A stretch of DNA of 64,000 nt, taken from contig NZ_CP074149.1 of the NCBI RefSeq assembly GCF_019968765.1, positions 1,612,001-1,676,000 on the forward strand. The letters run 5' to 3'. The notes beneath the pieces were generated by a model. That model searched no databases, was not told the origin of the DNA, and saw nothing but the letters and a program-made list of their open reading frames with translations. A program made the position numbers and the translations under genes. This DNA is from Enterobacter sp. JBIWA008. Its GTDB lineage: Bacteria; Pseudomonadota; Gammaproteobacteria; Enterobacterales; Enterobacteriaceae. Shown here one piece after another: positions 1-11,287 of the stretch (positions within the stretch are counted from its first letter, which is position 1; each line of letters opens with the position of its first letter).

Positions 1-489
<489 letters not shown>

Positions 490-504
490 TAATCTGTCTT
501 AAAA

Positions 505-532
505 CAAAAAAGCGCCTCAGGGCGCTTTTTTT
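505..532 (+). terminator. Rho-independent terminator of serS
   Basis: The inverted repeat AGCGCC/GGCGCT (511-516 and 521-526) encloses a TCAG loop and runs into a T tract at 525-532. It lies 15 bases after the serS stop. Confidence 0.85.
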
Positions 533-543
533 ATGCCTTTGAT

Positions 544-592
544 TTGATACGAAGCAATAACCTCTCCCTCTAAAGTAGTAATACTCCTCCGA
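544..592 (+). promoter_or_regulatory. dmsA promoter with FNR site
   Basis: TTGAT-ACGA-AGCAA at 544-557 matches the FNR consensus TTGAT-N4-ATCAA at nine of ten positions. A plausible -10, TAATAC, lies at 579-584, which puts the start near 591 and the FNR site at about -41, the class II activation position known for E. coli dmsA. The start point is inferred from spacing only. The remaining untranslated leader of about 110 bases up to the ATG at 702 is AT-rich. Confidence 0.7.
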
Positions 593-701
593 ATGAAAGT
601 CAGCATAAAAAAGCTGATTACGAAAAATTCGTTATATATAAAACTACATAGCGGTTAGCGCCGCCTTCTCTTTTCTTTGTGAGCAACCAAAGTGAGTCTC
701 T

Positions 702-3146
702 ATGAAAATCAACGCGCCTGAAGCATTAATGGCTGCCGAGGTCACTCGCCGTGGGTTGATGAAAACCACGGCAATAGGCGGCCTGGCTGTAGCCAGTAGT
801 GCCTTCACGCTCCCTTTTACCCGACTGGCGTCGGCGGCAGATGCACTGTCTCCGGCCACCACGCCGGAAAAAGTGGTGTGGAGTGCCTGTACCGTCAACT
901 GCGGTAGCCGTTGTCCGCTGCGTATGCATGTGGTGGATGGTGAAATTAAATATGTCGAAACCGACAATACCGGGGACGATAACTACGAAGGATTACATCA
1001 GGTTCGTGCGTGTTTGCGTGGTCGCTCCATGCGTCGCCGCGTCTATAATCCGGACCGCCTGAAATATCCGATGAAGCGCGTCGGTAAGCGTGGGGAAGGG
1101 AAATTCGAGCGGATTAGCTGGGATGAAGCCTACGACATTATCGCCACCAATATGCAGCGTCTTATCAAAGAGTACGGCAACGAATCCATCTACCTGAACT
1201 ATGGCACCGGGACGCTCGGCGGTACGCTGACACGCTCCTGGCCACCGGGTAAAACGCTGGTGGCGCGACTGATGAACTGTTGCGGCGGTTATCTCAATCA
1301 CTACGGCGACTACTCATCGGCGCAGATTGCCGCTGGCCTGAACTATACCTACGGTGGTTGGGCGGACGGCAACAGCCCGTCTGATATCGAAAACAGTAAG
1401 CTGGTGGTGCTGTTCGGCAATAACCCGGGCGAAACCCGCATGAGCGGCGGCGGGGTAACCTATTACCTCGAACAGGCCCGAGCCAAATCCAATGCCCGCA
1501 TGATCATTATCGATCCGCGCTATACCGACACCGGTGCCGGACGTGAAGACGAGTGGATCCCAATCCGTCCGGGTACCGATGCGGCGTTGGTCTCAGCGCT
1601 GGCGTGGGTGATGATCACCGAAAACCTCGTCGATCAGCCTTTCCTGGATAAATACTGCGTCGGCTATGACGAGAAAACCCTGCCAGCCAGCGCGCCTGCT
1701 AACGGGCATTACAAAGCCTACATTCTCGGTCAGGGCAGCGATGGCGTGGCGAAAACGCCGGAGTGGGCTTCCACCATCACCGGGATCCCGGTGGAGCGTA
1801 TCGTTCAACTGGCGCGTGAGATTGGCTCAGCCAAACCAGCCTACATTAGCCAGGGCTGGGGACCGCAGCGTCATGCGAACGGCGAAATCGCGACCCGTGC
1901 CATCTCCATGCTCTCCATTCTGACCGGCAACGTGGGCATTCACGGCGGTAACACCGGCGCTCGCGAAGGCTCATATGAAGTGCCGTTTGAACGTATGCCA
2001 ACGCTTGATAACCCGGTTCAGACCAGCATCTCCATGTTTATGTGGACCGATGCGATCGAACGTGGCCCGGAAATGACCGCCCTGCGCGACGGCGTGCGCG
2101 GCAAGGACAAGCTGGACGTGCCGATCAAGATGATCTGGAACTATGCCGGTAACTGTCTCATTAACCAGCACTCTGAAATCAACCGCACCCATGAAATCCT
2201 GCAGGATGACAAGAAATGCGAGATGATTGTGGTGATTGACTGCCACATGACCTCCTCGGCGAAATATGCCGATATCCTGCTGCCGGACTGCACCGCCTCT
2301 GAGCAGATGGATTTCGCGCTGGACGCTTCCTGCGGCAACATGTCCTACGTGATCTTTACCGATCAGGCCATCAAACCGCGCTTCGAGTGCAAAACTATCT
2401 ATGAGATGACCTCTGAGCTGGCGAAACGTCTTGGCGTTGAGCAGCAGTTTACCGAAGGGCGTACTCAGGAAGGGTGGATGCGTCATCTGCACGAGCTCTC
2501 TCGTAAAGCTATCCCTGACCTGCCGGACTTCGACACCTTCCGTAAGCAGGGTATGTACAAACAGCGCGATCCGGAAGGGCACCACGTGGCGTACAAAGCG
2601 TTCCGTGAAGATCCGCAGGCGAATCCGTTGACCACGCCGTCGGGCAAAATTGAAATCTACTCCGAAGAGCTGGCAAAAATCGCGTCGACCTGGGAGCTGC
2701 CGGAAGGGGACGTTATCGATCCGCTGCCGATCTACACGCCAGGTTTCGAGAACTACAACGATCCGCTGACGGCGAAATTCCCGCTGCAGCTGACCGGTTT
2801 CCACTACAAAGCGCGCGTGCACTCCACCTACGGCAACGTCGACGTACTGAAAGCCGCCTGCCGTCAGGAGATGTGGATCAACCCGATGGATGCCAAAGCA
2901 CGCGGCATCAGCAATGGCGATCGCGTACGCATCTTCAACGGTCGAGGCGAGGTGCACATTGAAGCCAAAGTGACGCCGCGCATGATGCCAGGCGTGGTGG
3001 CGCTGGGGGAAGGGGCCTGGTACAGCCCTGATGCCAACCGCATCGACCAGGCGGGCAGTATTAACGTGCTGACCACGCAGCGTCCGTCGCCGCTGGCGAA
3101 GGGCAACCCATCCCACACAAACCTTGTCCAGGTTGAAAAGGTTTAA
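702..3146 (+). CDS. dmsA: Anaerobic dimethyl sulfoxide reductase, molybdopterin catalytic subunit A
   Basis: Catalytic subunit of the DmsABC respiratory complex, which reduces DMSO and amine N-oxides with electrons from menaquinol. The 814 residues equal the E. coli length. The N-terminus is a Tat signal with twin arginines at 16-17 (TRRGLMK) and probable cleavage after ASA at residue 45. Four cysteines at 63, 67, 71 and 104 form the FS0 iron-sulfur site. The GDYSS segment near residue 205 should supply the serine ligand to molybdenum, and bis-MGD binding motifs follow. It is the first gene of dmsABC, with dmsB starting 10 bases downstream, and it has an FNR site upstream. Nothing appears truncated. 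Confidence 0.97.
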   Translation: MKINAPEALMAAEVTRRGLMKTTAIGGLAVASSAFTLPFTRLASAADALSPATTPEKVVWSACTVNCGSRCPLRMHVVDGEIKYVETDNTGDDNYEGLHQVRACLRGRSMRRRVYNPDRLKYPMKRVGKRGEGKFERISWDEAYDIIATNMQRLIKEYGNESIYLNYGTGTLGGTLTRSWPPGKTLVARLMNCCGGYLNHYGDYSSAQIAAGLNYTYGGWADGNSPSDIENSKLVVLFGNNPGETRMSGGGVTYYLEQARAKSNARMIIIDPRYTDTGAGREDEWIPIRPGTDAALVSALAWVMITENLVDQPFLDKYCVGYDEKTLPASAPANGHYKAYILGQGSDGVAKTPEWASTITGIPVERIVQLAREIGSAKPAYISQGWGPQRHANGEIATRAISMLSILTGNVGIHGGNTGAREGSYEVPFERMPTLDNPVQTSISMFMWTDAIERGPEMTALRDGVRGKDKLDVPIKMIWNYAGNCLINQHSEINRTHEILQDDKKCEMIVVIDCHMTSSAKYADILLPDCTASEQMDFALDASCGNMSYVIFTDQAIKPRFECKTIYEMTSELAKRLGVEQQFTEGRTQEGWMRHLHELSRKAIPDLPDFDTFRKQGMYKQRDPEGHHVAYKAFREDPQANPLTTPSGKIEIYSEELAKIASTWELPEGDVIDPLPIYTPGFENYNDPLTAKFPLQLTGFHYKARVHSTYGNVDVLKAACRQEMWINPMDAKARGISNGDRVRIFNGRGEVHIEAKVTPRMMPGVVALGEGAWYSPDANRIDQAGSINVLTTQRPSPLAKGNPSHTNLVQVEKV

Positions 3147-3156
3147 GGAGTAGCCG

Positions 3157-3774
3157 ATGACAACCCAGTATGGATTTTTTATTGATTCCAGCCGTTGCAC
3201 CGGGTGCAAAACCTGTGAGCTGGCCTGTAAAGATTACAAAGACCTGACTCCTGACGTCAGCTTCCGCCGTATTTACGAATACGCCGGTGGCGACTGGCAG
3301 GAAGATAACGGCGTCTGGCATCAGAACGTCTTTGCGTATTACCTGTCGATTGCCTGTAACCACTGTGAAGATCCGGCCTGCACCAAGGTCTGCCCGAGCG
3401 GGGCGATGCACAAGCGTGAAGACGGTTTTGTAGTGGTGGATGAAGATGTCTGCATCGGCTGCCGGTACTGCCATATGGCGTGCCCGTACGGCGCGCCGCA
3501 GTACAACGCCGCCAAAGGTCATATGACTAAATGCGACGGTTGCCACACCCGCGTGGCGGATGGCAAAAAACCGATTTGCGTCGAGTCCTGTCCGCTGCGC
3601 GCGCTGGACTTCGGCCCTATTGAAGAGCTGCGCAAAAAACACGGCCAGCTTGCTGCCGTTGCACCGCTGCCGTCTGCGCACTTCACGAAGCCGAGTATTG
3701 TGATTAAACCTAACGCCAACAGCCGTCCTACAGGTGACACTACCGGCTACCTGGCAAATCCGAAGGAGGTGTGA
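3157..3774 (+). CDS. dmsB: DMSO reductase iron-sulfur subunit B
   Basis: Electron-transfer subunit linking the membrane anchor DmsC to the molybdenum site of DmsA. The 205 residues hold four cysteine groups typical of a 4x[4Fe-4S] ferredoxin: CTGCKTCELAC at 14-24, CNHCEDPACTKVCP, CIGCRYCHMACP, and CDGC paired with the later CVESCP. There is no signal peptide, as expected for a partner carried across by the Tat signal of DmsA. The ribosome site AAGGAG precedes the ATG. The gene sits in the dmsABC operon, with dmsC starting one base after its stop. Confidence 0.97.
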   Translation: MTTQYGFFIDSSRCTGCKTCELACKDYKDLTPDVSFRRIYEYAGGDWQEDNGVWHQNVFAYYLSIACNHCEDPACTKVCPSGAMHKREDGFVVVDEDVCIGCRYCHMACPYGAPQYNAAKGHMTKCDGCHTRVADGKKPICVESCPLRALDFGPIEELRKKHGQLAAVAPLPSAHFTKPSIVIKPNANSRPTGDTTGYLANPKEV

Positions 3775-3775
3775 G

Positions 3776-4639
3776 ATGGGAAGTGGATGGCATGAATGGC
3801 CGCTGATGATCTTCACGGTCTTTGGTCAGTGCGTGGCGGGCGGTTTCATTGTGCTCGCGCTGGCGCTGTTAAAAGGGAACCTCAATGCCGAACAGCAGCA
3901 GCGTCTGGTGTTGAGCATGTTTGGCCTGTGGGTGCTGATGGGAATTGGCTTTATCGCCTCTACGCTGCACCTGGGTTCGCCGATGCGCGCGTTTAACTCT
4001 CTGAACCGCGTGGGGGCCTCGTCGCTCAGTAACGAGATTGCCAGCGGGGCAATTTTCTTTGCCGTCGGTGGGCTGGGCTGGTTGCTGGCCGCGACGAAGA
4101 AATTGCCTGCGGGTCTGCGCAGCCTGTGGCTGATCGTGACGATGGTTCTGGGCGTGGTGTTCGTGTGGATGATGGTGCGCGTCTATAACACTATTGATAC
4201 CGTTCCAACCTGGTACAGCGTCTGGACGCCGATGAGCTTCTTCCTGACGATGTTTATCGGCGGGCCGCTGCTGGGCTATTTGCTGCTGCGCGTGGCGGGC
4301 GTAGACGGATGGGCAATGCGTCTGCTGCCCGCTGTTTCGCTGCTGGCGCTGGTGGTGAGTGCGGTGGTCGCCCTGATGCAGGGTGTCGAACTGGCAACCA
4401 TTCACAGCTCTATCCAGCAGGCTTCTGCCCTGGTGCCTGACTACGGTTCTCTGATGGCCTGGCGCATCGTTCTGCTGGTCGCCGCGTTGGTATTCTGGAT
4501 TGCCCCTCAGCTCAAAGGTTATCAGCCCGCGCTGCCGCTGGTGTCACTGGCCTTTGTGCTGGTCCTGGCGGGTGAACTGATTGGCCGTGGTGTGTTCTAC
4601 GGGTTGCATATGACCGTTGGGATGGCTATCGCAAGCTAA
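3776..4639 (+). CDS. dmsC: DMSO reductase membrane anchor subunit C
   Basis: Integral membrane subunit that anchors DmsAB and oxidises menaquinol. From the ATG at 3776 it has 287 residues, the E. coli length, and begins MGSGWHEWPLMIF. A longer frame from 3734 exists, but the ATG at 3776 has the strong site GAAGGAGGTG just upstream and matches the family. Eight hydrophobic segments are visible, for example FTVFGQCVAGGFIVLALALL and the terminal LAFVLVLAGELIGRGVFY. A terminator follows 20 bases after the stop. Confidence 0.96.
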   Translation: MGSGWHEWPLMIFTVFGQCVAGGFIVLALALLKGNLNAEQQQRLVLSMFGLWVLMGIGFIASTLHLGSPMRAFNSLNRVGASSLSNEIASGAIFFAVGGLGWLLAATKKLPAGLRSLWLIVTMVLGVVFVWMMVRVYNTIDTVPTWYSVWTPMSFFLTMFIGGPLLGYLLLRVAGVDGWAMRLLPAVSLLALVVSAVVALMQGVELATIHSSIQQASALVPDYGSLMAWRIVLLVAALVFWIAPQLKGYQPALPLVSLAFVLVLAGELIGRGVFYGLHMTVGMAIAS

Positions 4640-4660
4640 CCTTGCATTTAGTTATATCAA

Positions 4661-4686
4661 GCCGGGCCTGAGTGCCCGGCTTTTTC
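4661..4686 (+). terminator. Terminator of dmsABC
   Basis: GCCGGGC (4661-4667) and GCCCGGC (4674-4680) form a seven-pair stem around CTGAGT, followed by a T run from 4681. Confidence 0.85.
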
Positions 4687-4849
4687 TTTTTTCAATCATG
4701 AAATTTTTCGACTGTCGTTTTGTTTTAATTTTGACTGTTAATAAATAAAAACAGATACATAATTAATATCTATAGCAGGCGTGGCATTAGCAGGATAAGT
4801 TTTTTAAATCGACAGGGAACATATTGTGCGAGGCGGCTAAATCAGTGGA

Positions 4850-4877
4850 TTGACTTTGTTTTTGCCAGTGGCATGAT
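4850..4877 (+). promoter_or_regulatory. Possible ycaD promoter
   Basis: TTGACT (4850-4855) and CATGAT (4872-4877) are 16 bases apart and about 40 bases before the ycaD ATG. The -35 is good and the -10 weak. The AT-rich stretch 4686-4849 before it shows no gene. Confidence 0.4.
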
Positions 4878-4914
4878 GCGCACGAAATCTGAACTTCCTC
4901 ACGGTTTTTAATCC

Positions 4915-6063
4915 ATGACCACCTATACCCGGCCAGTGCTTCTGTTGCTCTGTGGCCTGCTTCTGTTGACCCTTGCGATCGCAGTGTTAAATACGCTCGT
5001 CCCGCTGTGGCTCGCCCATGAAAACTTACCGACCTGGCAGGTGGGTATGGTCAGCTCGTCCTTTTTTACCGGCAACCTGCTGGGTACGCTGGTGACCGGG
5101 AGCCTGATTAAGCGCTTTGGTTTTAATCGCAGCTATTATCTGGCTTCGCTGATTTTCGCCGCCGGGTGTGCCGGACTGGGCCTGATGGTTGGCTTCTGGA
5201 GCTGGATGGCATGGCGCTTTATCGCTGGCGCGGGCTGCGCGATGATTTGGGTGGTGGTTGAAAGTGCGTTGATGTGCAGCGGCACCTCCCGTAACCGTGG
5301 ACGCCTGCTGGCAGCCTATATGATGGTTTACTATGTCGGAACCGTGCTGGGTCAACTGATGGTTAGCAAGCTGCCAACCGACCTGATGAGCGTTCTGCCG
5401 TGGGTAACGGGCATGGTGCTTGCCGCGATCCTGCCGCTGCTCTTCACGCGCATTGTGAACCATAATAGCGAGCATCAGGAAGCGACCCACGTCTGGCCAA
5501 TGCTCAGACTCCGTCAGGCGCGTCTGGGCGTTAACGGCTGCATAATTTCGGGGATTGTACTGGGCTCGCTCTACGGCCTGATGCCGCTTTATCTGAATCA
5601 TCAGGGCGTCAGCGATTCCGGAATTGGCTTCTGGATGGCGGTCATGGTGAGTGCGGGGATCGTCGGGCAGTGGCCGATTGGCCGTCTGGCGGACCGCTTC
5701 GGTCGCCTGCTGGTGCTGCGCGTTCAGGTCTTCGTGGTTATCATGGGGTGCCTTGCCATGCTCAGCAACGCCGCGATGGCGCCTGCGCTGTTTATTCTCG
5801 GGGCCGCGGGCTTTACGCTCTATCCGGTTGCGATGGCCTGGGCCTGTGAGAAAGTGGAACATCACCAGCTGGTGGCAATGAACCAGGCGCTGTTACTAAG
5901 CTATACCATCGGCAGTTTATTAGGGCCGACGTTTACCGCGATGCTGATGCAGAATTATTCTGATAATTTGTTGTTTATCATGATCGCCAGCGTATCGTTT
6001 ATTTATCTCTTAATGCTGCTGCGCAAAGTTGGCGAACACCCAACGCCTGTGGCTCATGCCTGA
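4915..6063 (+). CDS. ycaD: Major facilitator superfamily transporter YcaD
   Basis: Predicted inner-membrane transporter of 382 residues, the same length as E. coli YcaD. Twelve hydrophobic segments can be traced, starting with [18 protein letters not shown]. The MFS loop signature after helix 2 is visible as [14 protein letters not shown], with a related copy [14 protein letters not shown] in the second half. The substrate is unknown; the family is often described as putative drug or sugar efflux, which the sequence cannot settle. No obvious Shine-Dalgarno precedes the ATG. In E. coli the gene is followed by ycaM, ycaN and ycaK; here a CigR-like gene follows instead. Confidence 0.92.
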   Translation: MTTYTRPVLLLLCGLLLLTLAIAVLNTLVPLWLAHENLPTWQVGMVSSSFFTGNLLGTLVTGSLIKRFGFNRSYYLASLIFAAGCAGLGLMVGFWSWMAWRFIAGAGCAMIWVVVESALMCSGTSRNRGRLLAAYMMVYYVGTVLGQLMVSKLPTDLMSVLPWVTGMVLAAILPLLFTRIVNHNSEHQEATHVWPMLRLRQARLGVNGCIISGIVLGSLYGLMPLYLNHQGVSDSGIGFWMAVMVSAGIVGQWPIGRLADRFGRLLVLRVQVFVVIMGCLAMLSNAAMAPALFILGAAGFTLYPVAMAWACEKVEHHQLVAMNQALLLSYTIGSLLGPTFTAMLMQNYSDNLLFIMIASVSFIYLLMLLRKVGEHPTPVAHA

Positions 6064-6071
6064 TTAATAAA

Positions 6072-6097
6072 AAGCCTGTCGATGACAGGCTTTTTTG
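6072..6097 (+). terminator. Terminator of ycaD
   Basis: GCCTGTC (6074-6080) and GACAGGC (6084-6090) form a stem with a three-base loop, followed by TTTTTT. Confidence 0.85.
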
Positions 6098-6186
6098 TCC
6101 CTGTCACAACTAAGAGTATTACTTATTGTTTGTTTATTGCGCCAGGTGATAATTCATGTGAGTCCTACCACTATAAGGCATCAATC

Positions 6187-6708
6187 ATGTCTATTCGTCG
6201 TTTTTCCACTACCGCACTTGCCGTAGTGTTGTCGTTAACGTTTGCAACGGCTCCGGTCATGGCTAATCCTGGAAACGGGAATGGCAATGGTCACGGAAAC
6301 GGTGGCGGGCAAGGCAATGGCGGTAATCATGGTAACGGGAATTCTGGTAACCATAGCAATAAGCAAAATAACGGTCAGGATAACCCTGGAAAATCGGATA
6401 AAAGCTTTAAAAGCAGTAAAGATGTCGGTAACGATGTCGACGCTCGCGTGAGTTTCGATCATGCCCGCCATCTGGCGCTGAATTACGGCTTAACGGGCTA
6501 CAAGTCTTTGCCTCCGGGGATCGCGAAAAACCTGGCGCGCGGTAAACCGTTGCCTCCGGGCATTGCGAAGAAAACCGTGCCGGCCTCTATGCTGGGCCAG
6601 CTTCCTTCCTACCCTGGCTATGAATGGCGCGTGGTCGGAGACGACCTGGTCTTAATTGCGTTGAGTACAGCCATTGTGACGTCCGTTATTAACGGCGTCT
6701 TTAAATAG
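6187..6708 (+). CDS. CigR-like secreted or inner-membrane-associated protein (RcnB-family domain)
   Basis: A 173-residue exported protein. The ATG at 6187 begins a clear Sec signal peptide (MSIRRF, hydrophobic core, cleavage near VMA-NP about residue 26); upstream in-frame codons from 6082 overlap the ycaD terminator and are not used. After the signal comes a low-complexity stretch of Asn, Gly and His (about residues 27-65), then a Lys/Ser segment, then a folded C-terminal part with two copies of LPPGIAK and the segment YEWRVVGDDLVLIALSTAIV, which ends in a hydrophobic helix. This architecture fits the CigR/RcnB-like family, named for a Salmonella SPI-3 protein reported as an anti-virulence regulator. 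It is absent from this place in E. coli K-12. Its function here is unknown. Confidence 0.75.
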   Translation: MSIRRFSTTALAVVLSLTFATAPVMANPGNGNGNGHGNGGGQGNGGNHGNGNSGNHSNKQNNGQDNPGKSDKSFKSSKDVGNDVDARVSFDHARHLALNYGLTGYKSLPPGIAKNLARGKPLPPGIAKKTVPASMLGQLPSYPGYEWRVVGDDLVLIALSTAIVTSVINGVFK

Positions 6709-6716
6709 AATATAAA

Positions 6717-6745
6717 AAGGCCCGGTTCTCACCGGGCCTTTTCTT
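6717..6745. terminator. Bidirectional terminator between the cigR-like gene and pflA
   Basis: AAGGCCCGGT (6717-6726) and ACCGGGCCTT (6731-6740) are perfect ten-base arms around TCTC. T-rich flanks occur on both strands, so it can serve both convergent genes. Confidence 0.85.
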
Positions 6746-7485
6746 TAATACATCACCTTGTGGCCGTACTGTTCAAGAATACCTTTGACGCGTTCCATCG
6801 TCTCTTTCTTGGGCGGCTTCACGCCATCAAGTTTGTACTCTTCTCCCATTGCCACCCATTTATGTTTACCCAGCTCGTGATAGGGCAGAAGCTCAATTTT
6901 CTCGACGTTGCCCATGTCGCGGGTAAATTCCCCCAGGCGGTGCGCGGAGTCGTCGTCATCTGACCAGCCAGGAACAACCACGTAGCGGATCCAGGTTTTA
7001 ATGCCTTTATCGGCAATGTATTTGGCAAATTCCAGCGTGCGGTGGTTTGAGACGCCAACGAGGTTCTGGTGAATCTCATCGTTCATCTGTTTGAGATCGA
7101 GCATCACCAGATCGGTCACTTCGAGCAGCTCGTCGATAACCGGATCGTAGCGGCGTACAAAGCCGTTGGTATCGAGGCAGGTATGAATGCCTTCCTTGCG
7201 GCAGGCACGGAACCAGTCGCGCACAAACTCCGCCTGAAGAATGGCTTCACCGCCGGATGCGGTGACGCCGCCGCCGGACGCGTTCATAAAGTGGCGGTAT
7301 GTCACTACCTCTTTCATCAAGTCTTCAACGGTCACTTCTTTACCGCCGTGCGTATCCCAGGTGTCACGGTTATGGCAGTACAGGCAGCGCATCAGGCAGC
7401 CCTGGAAAAAGGTGATAAAGCGGATGCCTGGGCCATCGACGGTGCCACAGGATTCAAAGGAGTGAATGCGACCAATAATTGACAT
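6745..7485 (-). CDS. pflA: Pyruvate formate-lyase 1 activating enzyme
   Basis: Radical SAM enzyme that abstracts a hydrogen from PflB to install its glycyl radical under anaerobic conditions. From the ATG at 7485 it has 246 residues, matching E. coli, and begins [15 protein letters not shown]; a longer frame reaching 7539 lacks homology in its first 18 codons. The radical SAM cluster CX3CX2C is at residues 30, 34 and 37 ([11 protein letters not shown]), and the glycine-rich [13 protein letters not shown] follows. A GGAG site precedes the start. It lies 204 bases downstream of pflB in the same direction, separated by a hairpin. Confidence 0.97.
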   Translation of the reverse strand: MSIIGRIHSFESCGTVDGPGIRFITFFQGCLMRCLYCHNRDTWDTHGGKEVTVEDLMKEVVTYRHFMNASGGGVTASGGEAILQAEFVRDWFRACRKEGIHTCLDTNGFVRRYDPVIDELLEVTDLVMLDLKQMNDEIHQNLVGVSNHRTLEFAKYIADKGIKTWIRYVVVPGWSDDDDSAHRLGEFTRDMGNVEKIELLPYHELGKHKWVAMGEEYKLDGVKPPKKETMERVKGILEQYGHKVMY

Positions 7486-7624
7486 TGCGTTGATATCTCC
7501 AGCATCGGCCCGTCCGGGGCCTGTGTATGCACAGCTCAAAACCGGCTGTGTTGAAGTCTGTTTTGGCTGATATCCATAGAGTATAGATAGCGGACAAAAG
7601 AGACTGAGGTGGAGAGGGTGCTAA

Positions 7625-7650
7625 AAAGGCCCCACTGACGTGGAGCCTTT
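7625..7650 (-). terminator. Hairpin between pflB and pflA
   Basis: AAGGC-CCCAC / GTGG-A-GCCTT forms an imperfect stem with a TGAC loop 40 bases after the pflB stop, read on the minus strand, followed by a short T-rich run. It could end or attenuate pflB transcription ahead of pflA. Confidence 0.6.
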
Positions 7651-7689
7651 ATTGTACGCTTTTTAACGCGTGATTTCAGTCAATTCCAC

Positions 7690-9972
<2,283 letters not shown>

Positions 9973-10023
9973 GTAACACCTACCTTCTTAAGTGGATTTT
10001 TTATTTACTGCCTGAGAAAACCA

Positions 10024-10881
10024 TCAATGATGATCGTCGCCACGCAGGTAAATGACCCAGTATGTCAACCCAACTAACAGACCCCCACCGATAATGTTCC
10101 CGATAGTGACAGGGATCAGGTTATCAGTAATGAAATTCATAATAGTCAGGTGAGAGAAACTTTCCGGGGATGAACCAACTGCGGTCCAGAACTCCGGGCT
10201 CGCAAAGTCGCGGATAACAATGCCCATTGGGATCATGAACATATTCGCGATACTGTGCTCAAAGCCGCTGGCAACAAACATCGCAACCGGCAGAACCATA
10301 ATTAAGGCTTTGTCCATCAGGCTACGACCAGAGTAGCTCATCCATACAGCCAGGCAGACCATCAGGTTAGCGAGGATGCCGAGAGCAACGGCTTCGATAA
10401 ATGTGTGGTGCATTTTGTGGTCGGCAGTTTGCAGGACGTTGAGGCCCCATCCACCGTTGGCGGTCATGTACTCGCCAGAAAGCCACATCAACAAAACAAA
10501 GAGCAGACAGCCAACCAGGTTACCCACGTAGACGTTAAGCCAGTTACGTGCCAGCTGACCCCAGGTAATTCTTCCGCTGGCCTTTGCCACGACAATCAAC
10601 ACCGTTGAAGTGAAAAGGTCGGCGCCGCAGATAACGCAGAGAATCAGGCCCAGTGAGAAGCAAATGCCGCCAATCAGTTTGGCCATGCCGAAAGGCATTC
10701 CGGCAGTACCGGTTGTGGCGGTGATGTAGAAGACGAAAGCGATAGAGATAAACACACCAGCCGTGATCGCCAGATAGAACGTCTTCATCGGGTGTTTCGT
10801 TGCTTTATAGACACCCGCTTCTTCGGCAACTTTGGCCATCGCAGCAGGGAGTAAAAGATCAAAAGGGTTGTCAGCTTTCAC
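10024..10881 (-). CDS. focA: Formate channel FocA
   Basis: Pentameric inner-membrane channel of the FNT family that exports and imports formate made by PflB. The best start is GTG at 10881 (VKADNPFDLLLPAAM), giving 285 residues as in E. coli; the upstream ATG at 10923 would add 14 residues with no homology and would overlap the promoter. AGAGAG precedes the GTG. Six membrane helices are visible. The central histidine of the pore is in SGFEHSIANMF near residue 209. Confidence 0.95.
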   Translation of the reverse strand: MKADNPFDLLLPAAMAKVAEEAGVYKATKHPMKTFYLAITAGVFISIAFVFYITATTGTAGMPFGMAKLIGGICFSLGLILCVICGADLFTSTVLIVVAKASGRITWGQLARNWLNVYVGNLVGCLLFVLLMWLSGEYMTANGGWGLNVLQTADHKMHHTFIEAVALGILANLMVCLAVWMSYSGRSLMDKALIMVLPVAMFVASGFEHSIANMFMIPMGIVIRDFASPEFWTAVGSSPESFSHLTIMNFITDNLIPVTIGNIIGGGLLVGLTYWVIYLRGDDHH

Positions 10882-11202
10882 ACTAACTCTCTCTTTATTA
10901 AGTCGGCGACGAGATACTAACAAAGCATTATAGAAGAGAAATTGATATAGATCATATCTCGCCTGGCTTATAGGCCCGCAGTGTGTATGGTTTTACGACA
11001 AAAGCGGAGTAAGTATTTGATTATCCGTATAAAAATAAATTTTAAAAGTTATGAAAAGAGTTGAATTTTTTCGTTCAGCCACCTCAGAGACAGTTAATTA
11101 GTATGGAGTATTTACCATAAAAAGTAACAGTAAAGCCCAGGTAAATATTATTATATTTACCCATGTTTAACTTTATTATTACAATCAACAGTCATTGCCG
11201 AA
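10882..11202 (-). promoter_or_regulatory. focA-pflB control region
   Basis: This AT-rich gap upstream of focA contains no gene. TTGAT-ATAG-ATCAT (10942-10955) is a nine-of-ten FNR site. A -10-like TAGTAT on the minus strand (plus 10914-10919) puts a start near 10907, so the FNR site centres at about -41.5. A second possible -10, TATAAT, lies at plus 10927-10932. GTTAATTAGT at 11093-11102 resembles an ArcA half-site. A perfect palindrome lies at 11140-11161 and TACCCAT at 11159-11165 fits a NarL heptamer. In E. coli this operon is controlled by FNR, ArcA and NarL; here the sites are inferred by eye. Confidence 0.65.
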
Positions 11203-11236
11203 GAAAATAAAAAACGGGGCAATGAAATTGCCCCGT
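11203..11236 (-). terminator. Terminator of ycaO
   Basis: ACGGGGCAAT (11214-11223) and ATTGCCCCGT (11227-11236) form a ten-pair stem with a GAA loop. On the minus strand it is followed by TTTTTTATTTTC, about 50 bases after the ycaO stop. Confidence 0.85.
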
Positions 11237-11287
11237 AATATAGCCCAGACGATTGAATACGCCTACTGCTGGTAATGTTATGTGCGC

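Noticed and set aside
1971..3209. A 412-codon antisense frame over dmsA
   Set aside because: It covers the conserved end of dmsA and the start of dmsB; a shadow frame.
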